Source: Serinus canaria
Taxonomy: Eukaryota; Chordata; Aves; Passeriformes; Fringillidae
Reading direction: 5' to 3'
Assembly: GCF_022539315.1 (NCBI RefSeq)
Contig: NC_066337.1
Span: forward strand, 6,478,861-6,542,860
Length of the DNA: 64,000 nucleotides
Numbering within the stretch: position 1 is the first letter of the stretch; each line of letters starts with the position of its first letter. Below, piece after piece: positions 28,201-35,312 of this stretch. The position numbers and the translations under genes are program-made. The notes beneath the pieces were generated by a model. The model ran no database searches. It saw only the letters and a list, made by a program, of their open reading frames with translations, and was not told the DNA's origin.

Positions 28201-31200
28201 CATCACCCGGCCCTGATCCAGAACACGGGGCCCCTCATCGACATGTCCGACATCCGCCCTGGCACCAGTGAGTGTGTGGGGCTGGGCTGGCTGTGCTGGG
28301 TCTGTACACACAGGGCACGGCTGGGGGAACTGTCCTCCAGCACTGGCTGTGCCCAAAAGCAGCTGCTGGGGGGGCAGAAGGAGTAGGCTGTGCTCCAGGG
28401 AGAGGGGAGAGCGTGTTGGGGGTGAGTGGAAGGGACCCACCATGACTCTGCCACCTTTGTACCATAGACCCTGTGTCGAGGAAGAGCGTGAAGTCTGCGC
28501 ACAGCACCCGCAACCGGTACTCCAGCCAGTGGACACTCACCAAGTGCCAGGCGTCCACCCCCGCACGGACCCTCACCTCGGACTGGAGGACAGTGGGCTC
28601 CCAGCACGGCATCACCGTCACCGAGAGTGACAGCTACAGCGCCAGCCTCTCACAGGACACAGGTATGCAGGGCCACCACCTCCCTTCCTGCTGCTGGCAG
28701 CAATCTGCTGCTTTGGGGTGCACAGAGACCCCAAACTGTGAGTTCAGGGTGACTGCAGAACTTATCAGTGGGATTGTGGAGCCATGATTTGGTGGCTTTG
28801 AGCAGCCAGGGCCTTGCCCAGCTGTGGAGATACAGAATCATTAAAAAACAGAGTGGTTTATGTTGGAAGGGACCTTATTGCTCATCTTGTTCCACCCTTC
28901 TGCTAGACCATTTTGCTCTATGTCCTGCCGAACCTGGCCTTGAAGATGGCCAGGTGTACCCCAGCAGGGACAGCCTGGGCGTTCCCATGACGTGGACAAA
29001 GGCATTCCCATGCCAGGGAGAGCTCTCAGGTGGGTGACACCTCCTCTCCCCACAGACAAGGGCCGGAACAGCATGGTGTCCACGGAGAGCGCCTCGTCCA
29101 CCTACGAGGAGCTGGCGCGCGCCTACGAGCACGCCAAGCTGGAGGAGCAGCTGCAGCACGCCAAGTTCGAGATCACTGAGTGCTTCATCTCCGACAGCTC
29201 CTCGGACCAGATGACCACGGGCACCACAGACAACGCCGACAGCATGACCTCCATGAGCACCCCGTCCGAGCCCGGCATCTGCCGCTTCACCGCCTCCCCG
29301 CCCAAGCCCCAGGACAGCGAGCGGGGCAAGGGCGTGGCCGTGCCCATCCCACACCGCGCCAGCAAGAGTAGGTTCCCATGGGCTCTCTGGGGGTCCTGCC
29401 CTTCCTCAGCACCCCAGAGCTTCCCAAAATCCTTAGGAGGCCTGCCCAGTCCTGTATTCTTTGGCATTCTTGGTATTTCTCCCCGTGCTGTAATGTCCTT
29501 TCTCCGCTGATTAATGTTGTTCCCCATTTCTTGGTATTTCATCCTTTCTTTGGCATTCCATCCATTCCTTGGTATTCCACCCAATCTTGGGTATTTTTTT
29601 TCCCAGTTGCTTGGTATTTCCCCCAATTCTTTAGTATTCCTTCCCATACCTTAGTATTTTTTCCCCTGTATTTCACTGTTCCTTCCCATTTTTCAGTATT
29701 CCTTCCTATTTGGTAGCATTCCTTACTGTTCTTTCCACATCCCTCGATATTTCCTCATGCTTTTTTTAAATTATTTTTTCCCATTTTCAGTATCCCTGGC
29801 TATTCTTTACTGTTCCTTCCCATTCTTTAGGATTCCTTCCTATTTGTTTGCATCCTTACTCTTCTTTCCTCATTCATTGATATTTTTTATTATTTTTGGT
29901 GGTTTTTAGTGTTCTTTTCCATTTTTTGGTGTTCCATCCCATTTTTTATTATCCCTGGCTATTCTTTACTCTTCCTTCCCCTTCCTTAGTATTCATTACC
30001 ATTTTTAATACCCATCAGTATTCCTGGTTATCCCCCCCCCATTTTTCAGCACTGCCCCAGACCCTCAGTACATTCCCAATTTTTGGTGTTCTCAGTATTT
30101 CCCTGGCTTGTTTTGAGTATTCCTCAGTGTTTATCAGTATTTCCCTCCTGCTTTAGTGTTCATCAGTATTCCTTTGTATTCCTTGGTATTTCTCCCCTAT
30201 CTTTAGTGCTAGAACCCCAACAATCTCCCACCCCCATGAGTTTTATTACCTCAAAATAGAACAACACCAGGAAGAGATATTAAAAATACACAGGTGGGAA
30301 TCGATAGTTAATTTATTTACTGATTATATAACACACAAAATAATGGGATCATCTTTCTCCTCAAATTGGACCACATATTTTTATGGCATAGTTTAGGTAG
30401 CACAGAGTGTATTAGGTATAACATGGTTGTAACCGTAAAAAAAAGGAATTTACAGAACCTATAATAAGGCATACAAGTTTTAAGGCAATAGTGCTATAAT
30501 AAAACCAATATAACACCTGGAAGAGACAATATAATAACATTATTATATATCATATAATTATATAATAAATAATATTTTCATTTTATTTTATAATTTAAAA
30601 AATTCTAATTTTATAATTTTTTTATAATATTTATTATATATTCTATAATTTTATATATTTAACTATATATTTTATATGTTTATTTCCCAATGCATACATT
30701 TAGATAAAATGAATTTATACATAAATTTTATATTCTTAATATAGATGTTATATATTTATACATAAATTTATATATTTCATTTAGCAATTTCTATATTTCC
30801 ACACAAATATATAAATTTATACATTTATATATAAGTTTATGTATATTTATATGTAAATTTTTATATATTTATATATAGATTAATGTACTTTTCTATATAG
30901 AAAAGGTTTTATATTTTATTATAGAAATTTATATGTATTTATATAGAGATTTATGTATATTTACATAAAAATAATATTTATTATATATATTTCTAGTCTA
31001 TTTATAATATTTATTTTATTATATAATATTTATTTTATATAAATAATGCTTCTATTTTTAATACAAAAAATGCTTCTATTTTTAATACAAAATTGTATTA
31101 AATTTTTTTAATACAATAAAATTGTATTAAAAAATTTTAATACAATTTTTTGTATTAAAAATCATAACTCCTAAAATTGAGGTAGTAATACGTATAATCC

Positions 31201-31225
31201 CATATATATATTAAAAAAAAAAAAA

Positions 31226-31265
<40 letters not shown>

Positions 31266-33091
31266 GTGCTGTATCCTATTAACACCACTGATCCTGCAAG
31301 ACATTCTCTCCACATCCTGTGAAGAGAGGAACGTGCCCTTACAGCACACACTGCACAATATATACAATTAAAGGAGCAATGCTCTATGGCTAGAGGTGTT
31401 ATATATTGCAAATATAAAAGGCAAACTAATAATAGGCCTTTACATCTATGGACATATAAATCCTTAAATTAAGGCCCTACAGCTGGAGGTGGTGCTGTAG
31501 AACACAAAGGGAGCAGTGATAGAACAGAAATAAAACCCCATAACACCGATAGCAGCCAATATAACAACAGAGGTTATCCATACATGGACATAAAACCCTA
31601 AATTAGGGCACTAACTATGGATGATGCCATAACACAACACAGCAGCCTCTGTGGTTTATGGCAGCACAGCCACTCACCTTGGCAGAGTACAGCTGGGTGC
31701 AGGACACATCCCTCTGCTGGGTGCTGGCACAGGTGGGACACAGAGCACAAGGAACGTTCCCCCGTCCTTTACAGAACGGGGTCTGTGCCTGTCCTGTGTC
31801 AGAATTTCAGCATCACATCGTTATTTTTATCATTATACAGTGTTACACTGTGTATTCAGCATTACTCACGTTATAACATCTATCACTGTACATTTAGCGT
31901 TATAATTAACAGATTACATCATGATACATTACAGGACATTGTGTACAGCATTGAACGCTGGAGCTTGACACATCCCAGGCATGGTGCTGTGTGGAGTGGG
32001 ACAATTTTGGGATGACTATGTGACACATTCTTTATAGCACAGCACATTCTCTACAGCACAACACGCTCTCCCTCTACAGCAGGACTTGTTCTGTGTAGAG
32101 TAACATGTTCTCGATAGAACAACACGTTCTCTGTCGCCCAACGCATTCCCTGTGGCACAGGTTCTCCATCGCACAGGTTCTCCATAGCCCAACGTGTTCT
32201 CTGTAGCACAACACGTTCTCCATAGAACACGTTCTCTGCAGCGCAGGTTCTCCGTAGAACAGGTTCTCCATAGCCCAATGTGATCCCTGTAGCCCAACAT
32301 GTTCTCCACAAGTCCAATGTGTTCTTCCTAGCCCAACGTGTTCTCCACACCACAGGTCCTCTCCATAGCCCAACTCATTCTCCATAGCCCAGCGTGTTCC
32401 CTGTAGTCCAACGTTCTCCATAGCCCTACTCATTCTCCATATCCCAACTCATTCCCAACGTGTTCCCTGTAGTCCATAGTGGTCTCCATAGCCCTACTCA
32501 TTCTCCATAGCCCAGGGTGTTGTCCGTAGCCCAACATGTTCTCCGTAGCCCAGTTTCTCCGTTGCCCAACACCAACACATCCGTAGCGTGGGGGTCAATA
32601 GGGTCCCTGCAGAGCCTTACCTGCCTGCTCTTCCCTTGGCAGGTGACTACTGCAACCTCCCGCTGTACGTCAAGTCGGAGGCCTTCTTCCGCAAGCCGGA
32701 CGCGCACGAGCCGTGCCCGGTGGTGCCGCCGCGGGAAGCCTCCATCCGCAACCTGGCGCGGGCGTACCACGCGCAGGCCCGGCACATGACGCTGGAGCCC
32801 GGCGCCAAGCCCCTGGGGCTGCCTCCCCCGGCCTCCGCCGCAACCACCTTACCTCAGAGGACTCTCCCCATGCCCGGCCCGGCCGGCCCCGCGCCAGCGC
32901 CCGCCGCCGCCCCGGCTCCCCCCGTGCCCACCGAGCCCCCTGTGCCCGCCGCTGCCGCCGAGGCGCGGGTGCCCACGCACTCCAAAGTGGGGGGCTCCAG
33001 GGACTCGCTGCTGGAGATGAGCACGTCGGGGGTAGGCAGGTCTCAAAAACAGGGGGCCGGAGCCTACTCCAAGTCCTACACGCTGGTGTAG
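4106..33091 (+). CDS. DSCAML1: DSCAML1, Down syndrome cell adhesion molecule-like 1 (partial, last 30 coding exons)
   Basis: Single-pass neuronal adhesion receptor of the immunoglobulin superfamily; the family mediates homophilic recognition, self-avoidance and synaptic layering. Joining 30 GT-AG exons (5,624 coding bases) gives one open frame: half of Ig2, Ig3-Ig9, FN1-FN4, Ig10, FN5-FN6, a transmembrane helix, then a tail of roughly 400 residues ending in SKSYTLV. The Ig/FN order is that of the DSCAM family. Recalled wording such as [11 protein letters not shown] and the tail fits DSCAML1 better than DSCAM. Most exon junctions, including nearly all domain boundaries, are phase 1. Human DSCAML1 is about 2,050 residues, so roughly 180 N-terminal residues (signal peptide, Ig1, half of Ig2) are missing at the left edge. 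Introns here total only about 23 kb, far shorter than in mammals. Introns of 300-700 bases not listed separately show splice sites and GC-rich filler only. Convergent with the two minus-strand genes. Confidence 0.96.
4253..5035. promoter_or_regulatory. Intragenic CpG-rich block (candidate CpG island)
   Basis: The start of the intron after Ig2 is dense in CpG and GC, and includes a short imperfect repeat of GCGATGTGA around 4572-4620. It ends near an ATTTACACGTCACGG element with a CRE-like core. Seen directly: composition and repeats. Inference: possible internal promoter or other regulatory island; no transcript start is demonstrated. The rest of this intron to 5525 is ordinary AT/GC-mixed sequence. 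Confidence 0.4.
5526..5804 (+). CDS. DSCAML1: DSCAML1 window exon 2: Ig3
   Basis: Complete Ig domain in one 279-base exon, phase 1/1. It shows the B-strand cysteine ([11 protein letters not shown]), the core tryptophan ([10 protein letters not shown]) and the F-strand motif [10 protein letters not shown]. The junction to the previous exon restores an Asp-Pro-Ala linker. Confidence 0.97.
5805..6496 (+). other. DSCAML1 intron with a perfect palindrome
   Basis: Holds a perfect 20-base palindrome at 5890-5909 and a duplicated GATTTACATAAAAT element near 6003-6040 in an AT-rich patch, then GC-rich sequence up to the acceptor. No exon is seen. Confidence 0.7.
5890..5909. repeat. Perfect 20-base palindrome
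   Basis: GTTTATACAG joined to its exact complement CTGTATAAAC with no spacer, in the intron after the Ig3 exon. The CAGCTG centre is an E-box core. Confidence 0.9.
6497..6772 (+). CDS. DSCAML1: DSCAML1 window exon 3: Ig4
   Basis: One-exon Ig domain (276 bases, phase 1/1). Motifs: [14 protein letters not shown] with the first cysteine, VIRWYRNTD with the tryptophan, [12 protein letters not shown] with the second cysteine. An N-glycosylation sequon (SNET) lies between them. Confidence 0.97.
7272..7568 (+). CDS. DSCAML1: DSCAML1 window exon 4: Ig5
   Basis: One-exon Ig domain (297 bases, phase 1/1) with [25 protein letters not shown] and [10 protein letters not shown]. The acceptor is CCCCCCAG. 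The donor needed to keep frame is GTGCCT, which is weak, while a closer-to-consensus GTAAGA lies seven bases upstream inside the exon at 7562. Use of that site would shift the frame. Confidence 0.95.
7569..9499 (+). other. DSCAML1 intron, 1.9 kb
   Basis: No exon is seen. It contains an AT-richer segment at about 8060-8830, unlike the GC-rich flanks, and a perfect 12-base inverted repeat with a 10-base loop at 8861-8894. The segment is a candidate conserved noncoding element, but that is inference from composition only. Confidence 0.6.
8861..8894. repeat. Perfect inverted repeat (hairpin)
   Basis: AAAGCCAGACAG and its exact complement CTGTCTGGCTTT are separated by ten bases; a short T run follows. 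Located in a DSCAML1 intron. Confidence 0.9.
9500..9772 (+). CDS. DSCAML1: DSCAML1 window exon 5: Ig6
   Basis: One-exon Ig domain (273 bases, phase 1/1): [20 protein letters not shown] and [13 protein letters not shown]. It contains the sequons KNIT and ENGT. Very close to the recalled human DSCAML1 sequence. Confidence 0.97.
9773..12744 (+). other. DSCAML1 intron, 3.0 kb
   Basis: No exon or mobile element is recognised. AT-rich, homeodomain-like (TAAT-bearing) islands at about 10010-10300 and 12190-12430 stand out from GC-rich surroundings and are candidate conserved noncoding elements. A further AT-rich spot is at 11885-11915. Confidence 0.6.
12745..13023 (+). CDS. DSCAML1: DSCAML1 window exon 6: Ig7
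   Basis: One-exon Ig domain (279 bases, phase 1/1): [23 protein letters not shown] and [14 protein letters not shown]. Acceptor CTCGACAG, donor GTGAGC. Confidence 0.97.
13230..13349 (+). CDS. DSCAML1: DSCAML1 window exon 7: first half of Ig8
   Basis: 120 bases, phase 1/1. Encodes [14 protein letters not shown], the first cysteine in [13 protein letters not shown] and the tryptophan in VMWKHAKG. Ig8 is split by an internal intron of only 138 bases. Confidence 0.97.
13488..13664 (+). CDS. DSCAML1: DSCAML1 window exon 8: second half of Ig8
   Basis: 177 bases, phase 1/1. Continues with [17 protein letters not shown] and the second cysteine in [15 protein letters not shown]. Donor GTAGGT. Confidence 0.97.
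13665..18098 (+). other. DSCAML1 intron, 4.4 kb (longest complete intron here)
   Basis: No exon is found. AT-richer islands at about 14560-15010, 15670-15790, 16380-16450 and 17170-17360, and especially 17640-17940, contrast with GC-rich DNA. The last 150 bases before the acceptor (about 17942-18060) are CpG-dense. The islands are candidate regulatory elements by composition only. Confidence 0.6.
18099..18298 (+). CDS. DSCAML1: DSCAML1 window exon 9: first half of Ig9
   Basis: 200 bases, phase 1 in and phase 0 out. Motifs: [17 protein letters not shown] [24 protein letters not shown] and [10 protein letters not shown]. The sequon PNTT is near the start. Confidence 0.97.
18591..18687 (+). CDS. 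DSCAML1: DSCAML1 window exon 10: second half of Ig9
   Basis: 97 bases, phase 0 in and phase 1 out. Encodes [20 protein letters not shown] with the second Ig cysteine, then the linker to the first fibronectin type III domain. Confidence 0.96.
18800..18928 (+). CDS. DSCAML1: DSCAML1 window exon 11: first half of FN1
   Basis: 129 bases, phase 1/1. [20 protein letters not shown] opens the first FN3 domain and [15 protein letters not shown] carries its conserved tryptophan. The acceptor is CCCCAAG, a little weak. Confidence 0.96.
19315..19482 (+). CDS. DSCAML1: DSCAML1 window exon 12: second half of FN1
   Basis: 168 bases, phase 1/1. [20 protein letters not shown] then the FN3 tyrosine motif [19 protein letters not shown]. 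Confidence 0.96.
19633..19703 (+). CDS. DSCAML1: DSCAML1 window exon 13: start of FN2
   Basis: 71-base exon, phase 1 in and phase 0 out, encoding [20 protein letters not shown] and VTWK. Acceptor CTCCCTCAG, donor GTGAGT. Confidence 0.96.
19704..20556 (+). other. DSCAML1 intron with AT-rich core
   Basis: No exon. The middle, about 19960-20290, is markedly AT-rich and free of repeats I recognise, between GC-rich ends. Candidate conserved noncoding element, unproven. Confidence 0.55.
20557..20797 (+). CDS. DSCAML1: DSCAML1 window exon 14: rest of FN2
   Basis: 241 bases, phase 0 in and phase 1 out. Contains [20 protein letters not shown] and the C-terminal FN3 motif [19 protein letters not shown]. 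Confidence 0.97.
20798..21697 (+). other. DSCAML1 intron with AT-rich segment
   Basis: No exon. The segment at about 21050-21420 is AT-rich with many TAAT and ATTA cores and clear GC-rich borders. It is a candidate noncoding element by composition only. Confidence 0.55.
21698..21844 (+). CDS. DSCAML1: DSCAML1 window exon 15: first half of FN3
   Basis: 147 bases, phase 1/1. [27 protein letters not shown] with the conserved tryptophan, and [13 protein letters not shown]. The next intron is only 73 bases. Confidence 0.97.
21918..22073 (+). CDS. DSCAML1: DSCAML1 window exon 16: second half of FN3
   Basis: 156 bases, phase 1/1. [20 protein letters not shown] then [18 protein letters not shown]. 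The donor GTAAGT follows an A, so the joined codon is ATT (Ile) where I recall Val in human DSCAML1. Confidence 0.96.
22614..22753 (+). CDS. DSCAML1: DSCAML1 window exon 17: first half of FN4
   Basis: 140 bases, phase 1 in and phase 0 out. [29 protein letters not shown] and the [14 protein letters not shown] strand. Confidence 0.96.
22754..23911 (+). other. DSCAML1 intron, 1.2 kb
   Basis: No exon or repeat family is recognised. An AT-rich patch at about 23090-23290 sits in GC-rich sequence. The donor is GTACGG. Confidence 0.55.
23912..24065 (+). CDS. DSCAML1: DSCAML1 window exon 18: second half of FN4
   Basis: 154 bases, phase 0 in and phase 1 out. [20 protein letters not shown] and the FN3 end motif [16 protein letters not shown]. 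Confidence 0.96.
24263..24380 (+). CDS. DSCAML1: DSCAML1 window exon 19: first half of Ig10
   Basis: 118 bases, phase 1 in and phase 2 out. [20 protein letters not shown], a cysteine in [10 protein letters not shown] and the tryptophan in IKWTKD. This is the Ig domain placed between FN4 and FN5, a hallmark of DSCAM-family receptors. Confidence 0.96.
24470..24633 (+). CDS. DSCAML1: DSCAML1 window exon 20: second half of Ig10
   Basis: 164 bases, phase 2 in and phase 1 out. Contains the sequon [22 protein letters not shown] with the second cysteine, and the linker to FN5. Confidence 0.96.
24817..24915 (+). CDS. DSCAML1: DSCAML1 window exon 21: first half of FN5
   Basis: 99 bases, phase 1/1. 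[20 protein letters not shown] then [14 protein letters not shown]. Acceptor CTCCCTAG. Confidence 0.96.
24916..26578 (+). other. DSCAML1 intron, 1.7 kb
   Basis: No exon. An AT-rich island at about 25350-25590 includes an AAATAAATAAATAA run. The rest is GC-rich intronic sequence without a recognisable element. Confidence 0.55.
26579..26767 (+). CDS. DSCAML1: DSCAML1 window exon 22: second half of FN5
   Basis: 189 bases, phase 1/1. [20 protein letters not shown] then [20 protein letters not shown], the conserved FN3 tyrosine region. Confidence 0.97.
26844..27131 (+). CDS. DSCAML1: DSCAML1 window exon 23: FN6
   Basis: Whole sixth FN3 domain in one 288-base exon, phase 1/1. [20 protein letters not shown] and [20 protein letters not shown], with cysteines typical of the membrane-proximal FN3 of this family. 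Confidence 0.97.
27219..27374 (+). CDS. DSCAML1: DSCAML1 window exon 24: transmembrane helix
   Basis: 156 bases, phase 1/1. A short juxtamembrane stretch, then the hydrophobic helix [20 protein letters not shown] followed directly by a basic stop-transfer cluster ([13 protein letters not shown]). This fixes the extracellular/cytoplasmic boundary of the receptor. Confidence 0.97.
27494..27524 (+). CDS. DSCAML1: DSCAML1 window exon 25: 31-base small exon
   Basis: Encodes only [10 protein letters not shown] plus split codons (phase 1 in, phase 2 out), just after the transmembrane exon. Acceptor CTGCACAG, donor GTGAGT. Neither skipping nor separate use preserves frame, so it is probably constitutive. 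Confidence 0.95.
27868..27986 (+). CDS. DSCAML1: DSCAML1 window exon 26: cytoplasmic tail
   Basis: 119 bases, phase 2 in and phase 1 out. [20 protein letters not shown] then [20 protein letters not shown], membrane-proximal tail sequence strongly conserved in DSCAML1. Confidence 0.96.
28115..28267 (+). CDS. DSCAML1: DSCAML1 window exon 27: cytoplasmic tail
   Basis: 153 bases, phase 1/1. [35 protein letters not shown] and [12 protein letters not shown]. No catalytic motif; a scaffold-type tail. Confidence 0.96.
28468..28662 (+). CDS. DSCAML1: DSCAML1 window exon 28: cytoplasmic tail
   Basis: 195 bases, phase 1/1. Ser/Thr/Arg-rich: [20 protein letters not shown] then [20 protein letters not shown]. 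Acceptor ACCATAG. Confidence 0.96.
28830..28960 (-). mobile_element. CR1 retroposon fragment (minus orientation)
   Basis: The plus strand reads GGTTTATGTTGGAAGGGACC, TTCCACCCTTCTGCTAGACC and AACCTGGCCTTGAAGATGGC, the diverged complement of the avian/reptilian CR1 LINE 3' region. It lies in the 394-base DSCAML1 intron between window exons 28 and 29. 5'-truncated, no ORF. The right boundary is approximate. Confidence 0.8.
29056..29367 (+). CDS. DSCAML1: DSCAML1 window exon 29: cytoplasmic tail
   Basis: 312 bases, phase 1/1. [20 protein letters not shown], a Glu/Lys helical stretch ([20 protein letters not shown]) and Ser/Thr-rich sequence ([20 protein letters not shown]) followed by [16 protein letters not shown]. 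Confidence 0.96.
29440..30210. repeat. Degenerate pyrimidine-rich tandem array
   Basis: Imperfect copies of a unit of roughly 20-24 bases with the core CCTTCCCATTTTTTAGTATT and TTGGTATT variants; ends and period are approximate. Strongly strand-asymmetric, pyrimidine-rich on plus. Confidence 0.75.
30530..31260. repeat. AT-rich low-complexity block with (TA)n microsatellite
   Basis: Almost pure A/T, with TATATTTATA-type runs, inverted copies of AATACAATTTTGTATT around 31060-31170 and a (TA)n tract at about 31230-31262. It may form cruciform or unpaired structures; no gene is seen. Confidence 0.85.
32030..32570. repeat. 19-20-base minisatellite
   Basis: About 25 imperfect copies of GTTCTCCATAGCCCAACGT and variants such as ACGTTCTCTGTAGCACA. 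It ends shortly before the acceptor of the last DSCAML1 exon. Frames on the minus strand stay open through it, but the peptides are repeat artefacts. Confidence 0.85.
32643..33091 (+). CDS. DSCAML1: DSCAML1 window exon 30: tail end and stop
   Basis: 449 coding bases from the CTTGGCAG acceptor to the TAG stop. Order: [40 protein letters not shown], an Ala/Pro-rich low-complexity stretch (about 32860-32980), then [20 protein letters not shown] and a C-terminal SKSYTLV. The last residues T-L-V fit a class I PDZ ligand. The Ala/Pro stretch is the least conserved part relative to recalled human sequence. Confidence 0.96.
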
Positions 33092-33515
33092 GGCCGTCGC
33101 CGGATGCTGCTCGTTTCCCCGCGCCGTTTATATTTAATTAACAAACTTGTACATAACGGACTCTTTTGTATAAATGAAGCTATTTTCTTCTTCTCCGAAC
33201 AGAAAAAGAAACCAGGGCACAAAGAATTTGATGTTACAGATTTAAAAAATATAATATATATGTAAACATATATATATATTTCACATCATTTTGAAAGGGG
33301 CACAAGGAAAGACTCAGCGACTTTTTTTTTTTCTTTCTCTCCCTGATCTTGTCGGTGGTTTTAAAAAAGGAACGTCTCCGAGACATTGCATGCTATTTTA
33401 CTGTTCTGAAAACAGCAGGAGTTGCTTCAATTTGCAAATGCTTATGTGTTAATACCTTTTTCTATGAAAAAAAACCCAGCGCTGTGTGCAATAAAGGTTA
33501 TGTTTATATGTGGGG
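33092..33515 (+). other. DSCAML1 3' untranslated region (end inferred)
   Basis: Follows the stop codon. Contains AT-rich runs, including ATATATATAT near 33265, and ends shortly after a canonical polyadenylation signal, with GT-rich sequence (TATGTGGGGCGTTTGTG) downstream as expected for cleavage. The exact end is inferred. Confidence 0.75.
33490..33495 (+). terminator. DSCAML1 polyadenylation signal AATAAA
   Basis: Canonical AATAAA about 400 bases after the stop with a GT-rich element 20-35 bases downstream. Best candidate for the transcript end. Confidence 0.8.
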
Positions 33516-35306
33516 CGTTTGTGAAGTGAGCAGGGAATAAGCCAGAGCAGGGCTGGGGCAGGACAGGGCAGGAGGATGGAGAGGGACAGCCCAGGGCAGC
33601 CAAAGTACAGAAATACAAAGACAAGGGGTTAAATATTAAAGAATAATAAGGCAGAGCTGTAGGGCAGCAGGAGGGTCAGGAACTGGAGCAGGTCCTGGGA
33701 ATGGTTCCACAGAGCAGGACAGACCAGAGTGTGCCACAGCACGGAGAGAGCAGTACAAGTCCAGCTCCAGCCCAGGACAAAGCGTGGTGCCAAACAGGAA
33801 TCCTGGTCCAGCTCGTGCAGAGGAGTGAACGGCTGCCCAACCCTTGTGAGGCACAGCACAGCTCTGGCAGCTCACGGTAAGTGCAGGGTGGCTCCAGCAT
33901 GGGATCCAGCATCCAGCGAGGCACAGCAGCTCCTCCAGGCAGGGTCTTGCTCCCTGGGATGTGTCCCAGCCCCAGCTGAGAGCAGGAGAAGGAGCACCGC
34001 TGTCCTTGGTCACGCTGGAATGTGCCGTGGTGGATCCAGCACAGCCTGGAGCCTGGGGAATCCAGCAGAGCCCTGCCCCTGGTGTCTCTGCCTCCCTGAA
34101 TCCTGGTGAATCGAGGCTCAGGGCAGCACAGCACTGCACAGGTGCCCCAGGACACAGGGCAGCACAGAGAACCACCCAGCACCACCTCACCCAGTCATTT
34201 GTTCTTATTTCCCCCTCAGTTTTCACCACAAGCCACGCCAATATCAGACCAAAGAAATGCTGCTGCTACTTCCCCCCTTTCATACAAGGTTGTGAAAACA
34301 AGAGCACTTGAGAGCCCAGGGCTGCCAGCCCCCCTTACCTGCTCCAAAGGCAAAAACCAGCTCAGGCCATTATTAACTCTTGTTTAGTAACCCAAAGTAG
34401 AAGTTCCCCTTTCTGGTGCTGTCTGAGGTGTAGTTAACTAACTGCACTTTCATTTCCTTTTTTCCTGTAATTTATAAGCTCAAGTTTCCATTACTTTCCC
34501 ATCCATGCAGGGTACCAGCTGGCTCCAGCTCTTTCCTTACAAACAGATCCATTTCCATTTCAGCCCAAAGCAGTTGGATTATCTACACACAGATTTGTAC
34601 CCTTCTTTTTTTTGTTGTTGTTGCTCTTGACAGGGTTTAATTCATCAGCTATAATCAAGCACTGCAGAGGTAATTTTTTTCAACCTCTCTCTCTCCTTGT
34701 TTTTTTTTCTTTTAATTGGAGTACCCAAATTAAAATGACATGCAAATACAGTGATGTTACTGCAGCTCTGCAGTGCCCTTCCCAGCCTGCTGGCACACTG
34801 GCCAGCAGATCCTCCTTTGCCATCTGGTTCTTCCTAACAAAGGTATCTCCTGGAATCCTGCAGAGCAGGCAGCGCCTTGGCCAGAGCCTGGCAGCTGTTC
34901 ACCTCTGGGGCTTGAGAAACAAGCTGCAAAGACAATTTCTTGTGCCCATTTTTTATAATTTTTGGCCATTATTCAGGTAGCACTCAGAGCCAAACTCTGT
35001 CAAGGAAGATCCCATATGGAGAGGGGCAGACCCTTCCCAGCCAGGCTGGTGGGGAGGCATCAGAGCACAGAACATTTATAAACCATTACACAACACAGGC
35101 TTTAAAGAAAACCAAGTGCCCAGCCCTTAAACCAGGGTCACAGCCAGGCAGCACCTCCAAAATACCAACCCCAGCTTGGAATAGAAATAGAAGGGGAAAA
35201 CAGAATTAAAAGTAGAAGAGGCAAGAAAAGGCAAGCGTGTTCAGCCGTGAGAGTAAGCAGATTAGCAAGATAAATAGAGGAACAGATTAACAGAGATTAA
35301 TACAAC
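33516..35306. other. Intergenic region between converging genes
   Basis: Lies between the inferred ends of DSCAML1 (plus) and the small minus-strand gene. GC-rich CAGCACAG-type sequence to about 34200, then AT-richer DNA with poly-T tracts near 34600 and 34700. No exon, RNA gene or mobile element is recognised. Confidence 0.6.
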
Positions 35307-35312
35307 TTTATT
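35307..35312 (-). terminator. Polyadenylation signal AATAAA of the small TM/IQ gene
   Basis: AATAAA on the minus strand (TTTATT on plus), the first canonical signal downstream of the IQ-exon stop that I noticed. Confidence 0.5.

Larger units (their letters stand above)
29368..32642 (+). other. Last DSCAML1 intron: mosaic of low-complexity and tandem DNA
   Basis: Unlike other introns here it is built almost wholly of simple or repeated sequence: a pyrimidine-rich array (about 29440-30210), AT-rich DNA with (TA)n and inverted repeats (about 30240-31660) and a 19-20-base minisatellite (about 32030-32570). Apart from the two splice sites no coding signal is seen. Confidence 0.85.

Noticed and set aside
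29440..30210. Possible CRISPR-like or coding repeat
   Set aside because: Units are degenerate, have no regular spacers and sit in a vertebrate intron.
4106..33091. DSCAM (paralogue) instead of DSCAML1
   Set aside because: Tail, Ig8 wording and convergence with CEP164 fit DSCAML1; DSCAM maps elsewhere with different neighbours.
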